From a virus, in the IMG/VR virus record IMGVR_UViG_3300032213_000998, positions 1 to 32,561 of that record: DNA of 32,561 nucleotides, one strand, 5' to 3'. Both the position numbers and the translations under genes were made by a program. The notes below the pieces were generated by a model that worked only from the letters and a program-made list of their open reading frames with translations, was not told the DNA's origin and made no database searches. Position 1 is the stretch's first letter. Every line of letters begins with the position of its first letter. This document shows, one piece after another, positions 24,701 through 32,167 of the stretch.

Positions 24701-27403
24701 GATGAAGAAAGAACATTCCTAACTGCTGTTGGTAAGAACATTCAAAAGGGCATCCCAATCTTAAAGCAAGCCTTGCCTGAATATCAACCAGCTACAAGAA
24801 CACAAGCCGCTTTCAGAGACACTGGCCCATTAAAACAACTGACTGGCTTGGCTTTAGTGCCACCAAAGAATGCTATTGAAACAGAGATTGAAGCTAGGAA
24901 GATTCCTTTCAATGCCATCTTCTCAACCACAGGCGATAAGACAGTGGATGCTGAGGCTAGAAAATTCATAGCTAACAATATTGATAACTATATTGGTCCT
25001 GTTATCAATATGGATTTGTATAAGAAAGCCACTGATGAAGGCAAAGCAATTGACTTAAAGAATGCTTTATCAGAACTTCAAAGTGAGGCAAAGAAATTAG
25101 CGATAGATCAATCAATTGCTCAGTTTTATAAGATGGAGAAAGTACCTCCAATTGAACAAAAACAATTTGAAGCTTTATCTCCTAAACTTCGTAGAATAAC
25201 TTTAGAGTTTTACAAACAACGAAACGGTAAGTCATTTGAAAGCGATACTGACTTTAGGAAGTATGGCATAGCTTTGGAAATTTCTAAAGCATTAAGTAAA
25301 GACGCTATTGCTGTGCAGGAACCAGTAAAGAAAGCTGCTGGTGGTGATGTTAAAGGGGTAAGCAAAGCTTCTTTGTATGAAAATCAAATGAAAAAGCTTA
25401 CAGCTTCTAAACTAAAAGTTATTAGTAGTGAGTTTAGAGAAGCATATGGTAGACCTTTTAATCCAGAGACAGACTATAGAGAAGCAATTAACTTAGCTAA
25501 AGATGTGGGCTTACTTGGTAGTAACTATGCTATGGGTGGTGTTGTTGGTTATCAAGTTGGTGGCCTAGCTGCTAAACAAATAGGTAAAGAAATTGGCTCT
25601 TCTGCTGTAATGAAGAGTTCTATGTCTTTGTTAAAAGAGATGCAGGATGCTGCAGCTAAAACAGCAGTGAAAGAAGCTCCAGTAGAGGCAGTAGCTGCTC
25701 CTGTAGTTAAAGAAGGTGCTGCATCGGCTATGGCTAAGAAGCCATACATCAAAAATAAGTATGGTCCTGCTTCCTCTAAACCTGTAGAAGAAGTCCCTAT
25801 GGATCTTCAAGCAGCACAGAAACCAGCACCACTAGATGCTGATATGGAGAAAGCTGTTATTGAAGCGGAAGCTTCATTTAAACCAACTCCTAAAGAAGAT
25901 GATTGGTGGAACACTGAGCCAGACTCTCCTAAATCAGCTCCCGCTAAAGATCCTGAGTTTGAGATTAAAGAAGTTGAGTATGATGATGAAGGCTTTCCTA
26001 TTGAGTCTGGCGGTAAAGTAACGCCACCTACTAAATCATTAGTACAGCCTAGAGTGAGCTTTTCAAAAATACCTGAGGGTAACTTGAATGCACAAGTTGG
26101 TAATGGTGTTAGCAGCACCGAAGCTAGAAAAGCTATGCTTGCTAAGATTAGAATGGATAGACAAGATGCTTTTGATTCCTTAATTTCTATGCCTGAAATT
26201 TCTAAACTGCCTGATGCAGAAGATGTTATGGCTGTGGTGCAGGGCGACTTCAGATATACAACAGGTAGAGAAATCAATTTAAACAGTGCAGAGGACATAC
26301 AAAAAGCTGCTGACATGGCTAAACAATATCAGGATAGGCTTAACAAACTCAGAGAAGAATATAAAGATGTTCCACCTATTAAACTATTTCATGGAAGATC
26401 TACATATAAAGAAGGTCCATCATTGAGATGGAAGACTGGCTTTGATGATCCCCAGTTTCATGGTAATGCACATAGTGAATTACATGTTGGTGGTACATCC
26501 TTCACTAGAGATATTAACTTAAACTTTGAAAGTGAAGCCTTTGGTGGGACTAACCCAACTAAACTTGTTTATACAAAAATACCTTATGCTGACTATATAT
26601 TCAGCAGGGTTCCAATGTCTAGCAAACAATATGGTATTGAAGACTTTAACACCATTGCCAGATCAATCAATGGATCTGAGAGGGTAGTTAGACCTGTTTC
26701 TCTTTCTCGTTCTGGTAGCTTCAAAGAAGCAGAGGACATGATTACTGAGACAGATAAACTTAGACCACAAGGAAAAGCTACAGGTAGACAACTAGAGGTG
26801 TTGTCTGCTGCTGAAGAAGCTAAGAAAGCTTTGGAGGGTGTTCCTTTAGTTGGAGAAGGAAAGACTCCTATGTTTTCTCAAGGAAGAAAAGAAAGCGTAG
26901 GCTTCACAGAAAGAGTAGATAAGAGCAAAAAGATAGCCCTTAATTTATTTGAATTGAATAATGTTTTTACTAATGCAAAGACAACAGAGAAAGATCGCAT
27001 CATTGCTGCGAACCAAGCATATAAAAATATTAAAGACTATTTTAATAATGCATTAGAGTATGGCTCTATCACTTCAACTAAAGAAGGTACTGGACAGCGT
27101 TACCACAATTTCTTAAGAGATGTATCAGAAGTTATTCAGGCAGAAGACTATCCCAAAACTTTTGAGAGTGGCAACTTAGCAGGACAAAGAAGAAGAGTTT
27201 ATACTGGTAAACTTTTAGAGAATACAGCAGAAGTTTTAAAAGCTAATGGATCAAAAGAAAAAGCTAAGCTGTTACTAGATCTAAAGAATGAACTAGGTAA
27301 GTTTCAATATGGTAATGATTTGAAGAAACAAATCAATGCTGTTGATAATGTCCGAAACCTCACTAGAAAATTTAATAAGGGTGGCTTAGCCAGCCGTAGG
27401 TAA
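21788..27403 (+). CDS. Giant internal virion / ejection protein, polyvalent type
   Basis: A 1871-residue protein, the largest here. Residues 1-31 (DVTGYGSVEFPDGMSQEDML) form a small N-terminal domain common in phage ejection proteins. Hydrophobic segments lie near 200-232 and 318-343. Residues about 640-900, with FPFARFLVNATQW (761-773) and adjoining helices, resemble the large polyvalent-protein domain 38 of proteins injected with phage DNA. Two 40-residue helical repeats occur at 1126-1170 and 1200-1245, then a Gly motif YAMGGVVGYQVGGLA. An acidic, Pro-rich linker leads to residues 1520-1660, where LFHGRST (R1537), GGTSFTRD (S1571) and GSERVV (E1631) suggest an ADP-ribosyltransferase-like fold. 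The C-terminus is KFNKGGLASRR. It overlaps the convergent gene on the other strand. Virion role is likely; enzyme activity is unproven. Confidence 0.75.
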   Translation: MAQIVDVTGYGSVEFPDGMSQEDMLAALKKLPPLPPTTQQTNKIDLRGMATPDQQPAAVPPAPAPEKPPEDLTKPSFFVRPQKATALVARAAKIKEEEAAKYAYDDLHKNPELLNKLTAYGSARLGKNGVPQKGESSKDYVDRVINHIRSITEDPNPLRVTAEQEWINNSKPEDVVKAGEAYNILENTASFFDPRGQAPLSALKTYAGLMLSNPLTYASLGVGKVAVNIVGKEAAKVGIKKALTTKIGATAAASPLLFEGASGTVTNVSKQKRELAVADATVREMEKILPSLSEEDQNKLLPKIEAERAKVDRGISVSEALAMGAIQAPFGLLEVAPLIAASTRGTKFLKGDKLTLKDLTDARKKQTEVSGGSKNLTGDEAADNVAMTTTNIYDGGDLLDMQGSPTSIAQMQVKNSIDKQADLIAASIWKQIPEYAPKAGEKTFEAVQRTLDSFDKLPDNVIKQSMADAGTDLPNFMARLEAAGLDEDALKKFSSMYGVSTSDAARTLQSKSVISRMLNKMKEVDPEGAKAVDALFGKKDPVAGPMMTFKGWIDKADRNMITAMTTNMSTVMRNAFGVGTNLTYGAVEEGLESLIFNTGRKIAGKMRGSPVAGDIGKGFNGIIDDTVNGYFYLGQGDLSREITEEALKNNPMLMSKMLATAEDMKNSDLIAPIRILNTPAVIMDNYVRRAIFSASIDNNLRKTGLNLIDLIAQDKNIPIDILRQGVDDALTFTFSKTPTEGMGLAFVKGVEAARPLSTAVFPFARFLVNATQWTAKHYNPWYTGKGAAEAIEGVRLLKNGDEAGSKLLLQGSERIAQQATGMATLLAAYAYRKENQDTPWNIAKSDDGTNVDLKYLFPVNVPFALADFYYKIANGNPEDFKAMDLVEALTGFKSVGSTSESLERVKEVASSVFAPEGETDQTALNKVSRSAGDLIGAWLGRATVPLNQVSDIISAFDSNEALPRDIYVTKPDEERTFLTAVGKNIQKGIPILKQALPEYQPATRTQAAFRDTGPLKQLTGLALVPPKNAIETEIEARKIPFNAIFSTTGDKTVDAEARKFIANNIDNYIGPVINMDLYKKATDEGKAIDLKNALSELQSEAKKLAIDQSIAQFYKMEKVPPIEQKQFEALSPKLRRITLEFYKQRNGKSFESDTDFRKYGIALEISKALSKDAIAVQEPVKKAAGGDVKGVSKASLYENQMKKLTASKLKVISSEFREAYGRPFNPETDYREAINLAKDVGLLGSNYAMGGVVGYQVGGLAAKQIGKEIGSSAVMKSSMSLLKEMQDAAAKTAVKEAPVEAVAAPVVKEGAASAMAKKPYIKNKYGPASSKPVEEVPMDLQAAQKPAPLDADMEKAVIEAEASFKPTPKEDDWWNTEPDSPKSAPAKDPEFEIKEVEYDDEGFPIESGGKVTPPTKSLVQPRVSFSKIPEGNLNAQVGNGVSSTEARKAMLAKIRMDRQDAFDSLISMPEISKLPDAEDVMAVVQGDFRYTTGREINLNSAEDIQKAADMAKQYQDRLNKLREEYKDVPPIKLFHGRSTYKEGPSLRWKTGFDDPQFHGNAHSELHVGGTSFTRDINLNFESEAFGGTNPTKLVYTKIPYADYIFSRVPMSSKQYGIEDFNTIARSINGSERVVRPVSLSRSGSFKEAEDMITETDKLRPQGKATGRQLEVLSAAEEAKKALEGVPLVGEGKTPMFSQGRKESVGFTERVDKSKKIALNLFELNNVFTNAKTTEKDRIIAANQAYKNIKDYFNNALEYGSITSTKEGTGQRYHNFLRDVSEVIQAEDYPKTFESGNLAGQRRRVYTGKLLENTAEVLKANGSKEKAKLLLDLKNELGKFQYGNDLKKQINAVDNVRNLTRKFNKGGLASRR

Positions 27404-27829
27404 TACAACATAAGATAGTCTATCAAGAGAGACTTTGTAAAAGAGTTCTCCTTGGTAGACATATTTGTTTCTAGACTCTTTAATTTCTGCAGCTAATACA
27501 GCAGCAGCTTCGCAATGAAACAAGGCTGTTCCATCTTTGTTAATTGAGAAGAAGTGTGTAGGCATCTCTTGTGTTAAGAGCTTCTTCTTCCTAGCAGGTA
27601 CATTCAAATCTTCATATGGAAACTCTATAGTTTTCCACGATAGTCTGACCTCTACCTCAGCATACCCCACCAACAAATCATCTTTATACAGATGCAGATC
27701 AATCCCATATCTATCGGGATTATCCCTAGCTTCCATATTCCAAAAAGAAGAGACATAGCTTTTAACTACATCTCTTCCAAACTTGTCGTAGGTGTCGTGG
27801 AGTTCTTTATCGAACCGCTTGGTAGCCAT
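27386..27829 (-). CDS. Protein of 147 residues, possible PD-(D/E)XK nuclease fold
   Basis: The last gene of the reverse block; its end overlaps the giant virion gene by 18 bases tail to tail. The ATG at 27829 is chosen because the upstream extension of the frame only mirrors the previous gene. Residues 28-66 (FWNMEARDNPDRYGID, LVGYAEVEVRLSW) show a D44 strand and an E58-V-E60-V-R62 strand, the arrangement of restriction-endonuclease-like cores, but with R where the canonical Lys should be. The rest is mixed alpha/beta. Similar uncharacterised proteins occur among phage early genes. Nuclease activity is a hypothesis; it could also be an inactive relative. Confidence 0.6.
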   Translation of the reverse strand: MATKRFDKELHDTYDKFGRDVVKSYVSSFWNMEARDNPDRYGIDLHLYKDDLLVGYAEVEVRLSWKTIEFPYEDLNVPARKKKLLTQEMPTHFFSINKDGTALFHCEAAAVLAAEIKESRNKYVYQGELFYKVSLDRLSYVVLPTAG

Positions 27830-27998
27830 TGAGTCTTTCAATGTTATCGAAGTAGCCACGGTCAAATCCCCGTTGCCATTCCTTACCTGCCACAGACAGT
27901 GGGTCATATTGATTGACCATCCATCCGTGTCTGAAAGCTTTATAGCCTTGTTCAAATTGAATACGCAGTGGTGCAGATCGTTCAGACTTGACTTGCAT
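27807..27998 (-). CDS. Small protein resembling ribosome modulation factor
   Basis: A 63-residue protein; ATG at 27998 has AGGGGA upstream (28005-28010), better than the earlier start of the frame. Residues 16-50 read EQGYKAFRHGWMVNQYDPLS, then KEWQRGFDRGYF. The pattern G-Y-x-A-x-x-x-G ... N-x-Y ... W-x-x-G is that of ribosome modulation factor, the small protein that makes inactive 100S ribosomes in stationary gammaproteobacteria. Related small proteins exist in phages and plasmids with other roles. It overlaps the following gene by 23 bases and follows the preceding stop after one base. The ribosome link is inferred from the motif only. Confidence 0.55.
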   Translation of the reverse strand: MQVKSERSAPLRIQFEQGYKAFRHGWMVNQYDPLSVAGKEWQRGFDRGYFDNIERLNGYQAVR

Positions 27999-27999
27999 G

Positions 28000-28206
28000 T
28001 TATTCCCCTGTAGATTTATTGCTATTAGTGAGCGATCCAATTTCATCAAACTCACCAATGTAGATGCTAATGAAAGGCAACTTGATTAGTATACCACTAT
28101 ATGCATACAGCTTATCAGTGTTTCCACCATCATTAACAATGTGACATATGTCATCATTATATTCAATGTCTAGTCCTATGCCTTGTCTGACATTAACAAC
28201 TATCAT
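28000..28206 (-). CDS. Small protein after nrdB
   Basis: A 68-residue protein (MIVVNVRQGIGLDIEYNDDI...) that starts in an ATGA overlap with the nrdB stop and ends one base before the next ATG. The tight packing supports a real gene. It looks like a small beta fold (IVVNVRQG, LIKLPFISIYIGEFDEIG) with no recognised motif; its place suggests co-expression with ribonucleotide reductase. Function unknown. Confidence 0.55.
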   Translation of the reverse strand: MIVVNVRQGIGLDIEYNDDICHIVNDGGNTDKLYAYSGILIKLPFISIYIGEFDEIGSLTNSNKSTGE

Positions 28207-29162
28207 GCTGCCTTACCCCATACATCATCCCAAGTACCAGTGGTAGCACCCTTGCTGTAGTCTGTTACACGCTGCTCAAAGAAGTTGGTGTGGCTAACAC
28301 CAAGCATACCATCTACCCACGGCAGAGGATTCTTCTTAATCTTGTAGATGCCCTTCATTCCCATAGAGATGAGTCTACGATCAGCAATGTAGCGGATGTA
28401 TTGCTTCACTTCTTCTTTCGTAAGCTTCTCGACCTCGACCATTGAAAAAGCCAGATCCACAAACTGATCCTCCAGACCCACCATTTGATGAGCAATTTCT
28501 TTAATGCGATCCGAAGTCGTTTCATCCTGATGGTGTTTAACGTATTCACGATAGACCTTAATCATGCCTTCAGCATGTTGAGTTTCGTCAACGATGGACC
28601 AAGCAATGATTTGGCCCAGCCCTTTAAGCTTACCATTCCTTGCGAAGTTTAGCAACATCACAAAGCTAGAGAATAGTTGCATGCCCTCACCAAAGGCAGA
28701 GATGGCTGCAATTTTTTCAGCCATTGGTGCTGCATTCAGATTGCTGATGTAGTCGTGCTTCTCCACCATCTCTTTGTATTGGAGGAATTCATTGTAGGTA
28801 GATTCAGGCAAGCCCAAGGTTTCAATGAGGTGAGCATATGCTGCCACATGCAAAGCTTCCCTACCTGCAAAGCCACTCATCATCATTCTTACTTCAGGTT
28901 GTTTGAACACTGGAATGTAGTGGTCATGATAACCACTGCCAATGTCCAAGTCACCTTGCACAAAGAAGCGTAAGATTTTAGTAAGAAACTCTTGCTCATT
29001 AGCACTGAGTTTTCTGTAGTCTTTAACATCCTCAGACATAGGCACTTCAGTATGAAGCCAATGGCTTTGCTCATGCTGAAGCCAAGCATCATATGCCCAA
29101 GGATATTTGAATGGTTTGAATGTTGTACGTTCTTGCGTAATATCTGCTTTTGTTCTTACCAT
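28203..29162 (-). CDS. nrdB: Ribonucleotide reductase class I, small subunit
   Basis: A 319-residue ferritin-like radical subunit that partners NrdA in making deoxyribonucleotides for phage DNA. Metal ligands are visible: D71 or D73 in VQGDLDIG, E102 and H105 in REALHVAAYAHL, E159 in FGEGMQ, E193 and H196 in DETQHAEG; Y109, four residues after H105, is at the place of the radical tyrosine (E-x-x-H-x-x-x-Y). The C-terminus is the acidic/aromatic kind that docks to NrdA (GTWDDVWGKAA). The ATG at 29162 is preferred over a GTG at 29174 since GAAGG lies before it and only one base separates it from the nrdA stop. The gene ends in an ATGA overlap with a small gene. Confidence 0.93.
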   Translation of the reverse strand: MVRTKADITQERTTFKPFKYPWAYDAWLQHEQSHWLHTEVPMSEDVKDYRKLSANEQEFLTKILRFFVQGDLDIGSGYHDHYIPVFKQPEVRMMMSGFAGREALHVAAYAHLIETLGLPESTYNEFLQYKEMVEKHDYISNLNAAPMAEKIAAISAFGEGMQLFSSFVMLLNFARNGKLKGLGQIIAWSIVDETQHAEGMIKVYREYVKHHQDETTSDRIKEIAHQMVGLEDQFVDLAFSMVEVEKLTKEEVKQYIRYIADRRLISMGMKGIYKIKKNPLPWVDGMLGVSHTNFFEQRVTDYSKGATTGTWDDVWGKAA

Positions 29163-29163
29163 A

Positions 29164-30945
29164 TCAACCTTCACATGCTAAACAAGTTTCACCATCAGCC
29201 ACAGTTTTCAAATCAATTTCATCTTCAATCTTCTGACGCTTGATTTGAGCACCAACCTTATCTGCTTTTCTTACCTTCTCTGAACGGAGATAGTATAAGC
29301 TTTTCAAGCCACTCTTCCAAGCAAGGAAGTGGATGGCATGCAAATATTTAATGGATACATTTGCAGGGAAGAACAGGTTAATGCTCTGGCCTTGGTCAAT
29401 GTATTGTTGTCTGTCTGCTGCTAGTTCAATGAGCCACCTCTGATCAATTTCCATAGCAGTTTTAAATACTTCCTTCAACTGTTCAGGAATGTCTAAGTGC
29501 TGTACAGATCCTTCATTGCTAATGATGGATGCCCACACATCGTCATTGTCCATATCCAGTGCAGCAAGTTGTGCCTTCAAGAACCTATTCTTATAGACGA
29601 ATGCTCCACTAAGTGTGTCCTGCCTAAAAACATTCGCTCTGTACGGCTCGACTGAAGGGCTAGTATTCCCCATAATAAGACTGCTACTGGCATTAGGAGC
29701 AATAGCAGTGTGATGACTAAACCTTCTACTAATATTATCAAGGCCAGCATCGATACAACTACCACGCTGTTGCTCCAAGACAGCATCAGCCCGTAGACAC
29801 GAAGCATGTATGTGTTTAAATATTTCATTGTTATAACTCTTAGCCATCACACCATCGATGGCTACACCTTTCTTCTGCAAAAAAGCATGGAAGCCTAGAG
29901 CACCCACACCAATACTACGCTCCATCATTGCACTAAGCTTAGCTCTGGCAATTGTTGATGGTGCTTTGTCAATGAAGTATTGCAAGACATTGTCTAACAT
30001 TTCCATAACATCTAGAATAAATTGTTTGTCGTTCTTCCACTCATCATAGTATTCCAAGTTGAGAGAAGACAAGCAACAAACTGCTGTTCGTTTCTCGTTA
30101 GTAGGTAGAAATATTTCTGTACACAGATTGCTACCATTAATCTTCAAGCCTTTATCACTCAACCACTTAGGCATAGCCTTGTTAGCTGTGTCAATGAATA
30201 CTAAGTATGGCTCACCAGTTTGCATCCTCAGGTCTAATATTTTCTGCCACAAATATTTAGCAGACACTGTCTCCACTACTTCACCAGTGGCAGGATTCTT
30301 TAATTCAAAGCTGTCATCAAAGTCTGGGTCTTTCATAGACTTCTCAATGATGGTCATAAATTCATCAGTGATGTTGATGCCATGATGTAGGTTTAGTGTG
30401 CGTACATTCTGGTCACCAGTAGGCTTACGCATCTCCAAAAACTGGATGATGTCAGGGTGGTGGATGTCTAGATAGGCAGCATAGCTGCCCCGTCTTGTAC
30501 GTCCTTGACGGTAGGCCAATGAGCTAGCATCGTAGATCTTAAGGTGGGGCATAACACCAGTAGACTTATCATCACTATTGCGGATACCCACATGCACACC
30601 GACACCACCACCATACATGGATAGCCAGTTAGTTTCTGATAGGTTGTCAACCAAGCCTTCTGCACTGTCATCCATGTAGTTAAGGAAGCAGCTGATAGGA
30701 AGGCCACGTTTAGAGCGACCAAACGATAGGATAGGTGTAGAGTAGCTGAGCCAATGCTTGCTGCTGTAGTCATACAGTCTTTGAGCATGTTCTTGATTTG
30801 AAGCAAACGATTCCGAAACATATGCAAATCTCTCTTGAGGACTGGCCTCTTCTTCTTTCATGTAACTTTCTCTTAATCTCTGAATGCCTAGTTCATCGAA
30901 CAATGCATCCCTAGACAGGTCAATGTTGACCTTAAACTTTGCCAT
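29164..30945 (-). CDS. nrdA: Ribonucleotide reductase class I, large subunit
   Basis: A 593-residue catalytic subunit that reduces ribonucleoside diphosphates. Active-site features: C86 in LPISCF and C290 in AVCCLSS form the redox pair; N273-x-C275-x-E277 (GSNLCTEI) holds the thiyl-radical cysteine; Y551-Y552 in LKSLYYLRS continue the radical path to NrdB; C588-x-x-C591 at the end is the mobile thiol pair for thioredoxin-type reduction. It is shorter than bacterial NrdA and lacks an N-terminal ATP-cone, as in many phage enzymes, so dATP inhibition is probably absent. AGGAG upstream of the ATG is the ribosome binding site. An intrinsic terminator sits 23 bases before the start. Confidence 0.95.
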   Translation of the reverse strand: MAKFKVNIDLSRDALFDELGIQRLRESYMKEEEASPQERFAYVSESFASNQEHAQRLYDYSSKHWLSYSTPILSFGRSKRGLPISCFLNYMDDSAEGLVDNLSETNWLSMYGGGVGVHVGIRNSDDKSTGVMPHLKIYDASSLAYRQGRTRRGSYAAYLDIHHPDIIQFLEMRKPTGDQNVRTLNLHHGINITDEFMTIIEKSMKDPDFDDSFELKNPATGEVVETVSAKYLWQKILDLRMQTGEPYLVFIDTANKAMPKWLSDKGLKINGSNLCTEIFLPTNEKRTAVCCLSSLNLEYYDEWKNDKQFILDVMEMLDNVLQYFIDKAPSTIARAKLSAMMERSIGVGALGFHAFLQKKGVAIDGVMAKSYNNEIFKHIHASCLRADAVLEQQRGSCIDAGLDNISRRFSHHTAIAPNASSSLIMGNTSPSVEPYRANVFRQDTLSGAFVYKNRFLKAQLAALDMDNDDVWASIISNEGSVQHLDIPEQLKEVFKTAMEIDQRWLIELAADRQQYIDQGQSINLFFPANVSIKYLHAIHFLAWKSGLKSLYYLRSEKVRKADKVGAQIKRQKIEDEIDLKTVADGETCLACEG

Positions 30946-30968
30946 ATAAATACTCCTGTTATGGTGGG

Positions 30969-30990
30969 AAAAAAGGGAGCCGAAGCTCCC
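30969..30990 (-). terminator. Intrinsic terminator between thyX and nrdA
   Basis: On the minus strand GGGAGC (30990-30985) and GCTCCC (30980-30975) form a six-pair GC stem around a TTCG tetraloop, followed directly by six T (30974-30969). This is a textbook Rho-independent terminator for transcription from thyX. The + strand reading has no T run. Confidence 0.85.
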
Positions 30991-31036
30991 GTGAAAAGAA
31001 AGGTAGTTATACCTCAGATGGCTACTGCTTGCTCTA

Positions 31037-31648
31037 CTAAAACAAGGATGGGACTAAGTTAGTTAGTACTACTTTACATTGGTCTGCTATTTCACGATGT
31101 TCTTTCTGTGTTGCTTTGTCACAGCGAATGTCAACATAGTGCAGCCAGCTTCTCAGTGTACCATTCATGTACATTCTACTGGTAGTTAATCCTTCAGGCA
31201 ACACTTTCCTAGCCACTTCCTTGGCTATGCCCATGCCCAATGCAGCCTCATAGGACCGCTTAGCAGCGATTAAAACGTCTGTCTGTAGCTCTTCCCATAC
31301 CTTGATGAGTTCACGGTCTTCTACGGGGATTGAGTTCTGTCTATTCTTATTGTCCTGTAGCCTTGCCTCACTGGTTTCATAGCGTGAGGAAATGGCATAC
31401 CGCTGTGAGAATTCTTGGAAGCTGAAGCTTCTGTGTCGCAGGATTTGACGGGCAATGTCACGGGTGGTTTCAATTTCCATGCAGACATTGACCATTTCAA
31501 ATGGACTCCAATGTTTGTTGTCCATCAAATACTTTAATAGCTTAGGAGCTGTCTCAGGGTTGTTCTGATTCTCTGGGTTGCTCACCCTCGCCATGTACGC
31601 TATCAGATGTTCCGCATTCGGGGTTGCCCAGACTAGTGTCACCGACAT
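31037..31648 (-). CDS. thyX: Flavin-dependent thymidylate synthase
   Basis: A 203-residue enzyme making dTMP from dUMP with FAD, NADPH and methylene-tetrahydrofolate. The ThyX signature RHR-x7-S is exact: R71-H72-R73 ... S81, continuing Q-R83-Y84 (RHRSFSFQEFSQRY). A second substrate-binding part is ERARKVLPEGLTTSRMYMN-like around residues 155-175 (VARKVLPEGLTTSRMYMNGT). The ATG at 31648 with AAGGAG before it is preferred over an upstream start. The gene overlaps the preceding small gene by 95 bases. It makes the phage independent of host thymidylate supply and of ThyA, and works with NrdAB. Confidence 0.94.
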   Translation of the reverse strand: MSVTLVWATPNAEHLIAYMARVSNPENQNNPETAPKLLKYLMDNKHWSPFEMVNVCMEIETTRDIARQILRHRSFSFQEFSQRYAISSRYETSEARLQDNKNRQNSIPVEDRELIKVWEELQTDVLIAAKRSYEAALGMGIAKEVARKVLPEGLTTSRMYMNGTLRSWLHYVDIRCDKATQKEHREIADQCKVVLTNLVPSLF

Positions 31649-31787
31649 ATTTAGCTCCTTCATTAATGCCATTCTTGATGGCTGTAATTATACCAAGATT
31701 AAGTAGGATGTTACGCTCTTCCCAATTCAATTCAAATGTAAAGGTTGCGCTACCATCATCATGCTCTTCTATCATTTCTACTTTCAT
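31554..31787 (-). CDS. Small protein overlapping thyX
   Basis: A 77-residue protein that starts in an ATGA overlap with the HNH gene. The first half (MKVEMIEEHDDGSATFTFEL, then EERNILLNLGIITAIKNGI) is a beta-hairpin followed by a helix, a layout seen in many small phage early proteins; the second half, which lies in the thyX coding DNA, is low-complexity and acidic (GEGEQPRESEQP) and may be a by-product of the overlap. Function unknown. The overlap couples it to thyX. Confidence 0.6.
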   Translation of the reverse strand: MKVEMIEEHDDGSATFTFELNWEERNILLNLGIITAIKNGINEGAKYVGDTSLGNPECGTSDSVHGEGEQPRESEQP

Positions 31788-32167
31788 TTCTTTTTCCTTT
31801 CTGCTTTCTCTTCATCTGTCTTCACCTTGTGACAAGGCTTACACAACACTTGTAGATTTTCTATCTCACAAAAGATACGATCAATGAACAAGTCCCAACT
31901 AACAAAGCCTTCTGTTGGAGATACTACTGGGAGTATATGATCTACCTGTACATCAGCAGCAACAAAATGCTTCTTACATTTGGCACATTTGTAATGCATT
32001 GCCAGCTTGCCTGTCTTCTTGTTAGTCTTCCTACCAACGAAAGCTTCTTTCAAAGCTTTGAACTTAGGAGGCCAACGCCTAGAGGCTGCTCTCAATGCAG
32101 AGGTGACAAAGCTTCTGAACCTAGAGTCAGTCCACTCACCACCATTTCTTTTTTTGTTATCTACCAA
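31784..32167 (-). CDS. HNH endonuclease, small
   Basis: A 127-residue nuclease with a zinc knuckle and HNH core: C61-x2-C64, D76-H77 in VQVDHILP, N104 in EIENLQVLC, and C109-x2-C112-H113 (LCKPCHKVK). The N-terminal 40 residues are basic, probably DNA-binding (RAASRRWPPKFKALKE). The gene lies in the middle of the reverse operon with short overlaps on both sides, more like a fixed early gene than a recent insertion. It is unrelated to the HNH gene at 4923 beyond the core fold. Possible roles are host DNA breakdown, homing or packaging. Confidence 0.85.
   Translation of the reverse strand: MVDNKKRNGGEWTDSRFRSFVTSALRAASRRWPPKFKALKEAFVGRKTNKKTGKLAMHYKCAKCKKHFVAADVQVDHILPVVSPTEGFVSWDLFIDRIFCEIENLQVLCKPCHKVKTDEEKAERKKK

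Noticed and set aside
27417-27434. AGTCT/AGACT stem after the giant gene as a terminator
   Set aside because: Only five pairs, an eight-base loop and no T run; it lies in coding DNA of the opposite gene.
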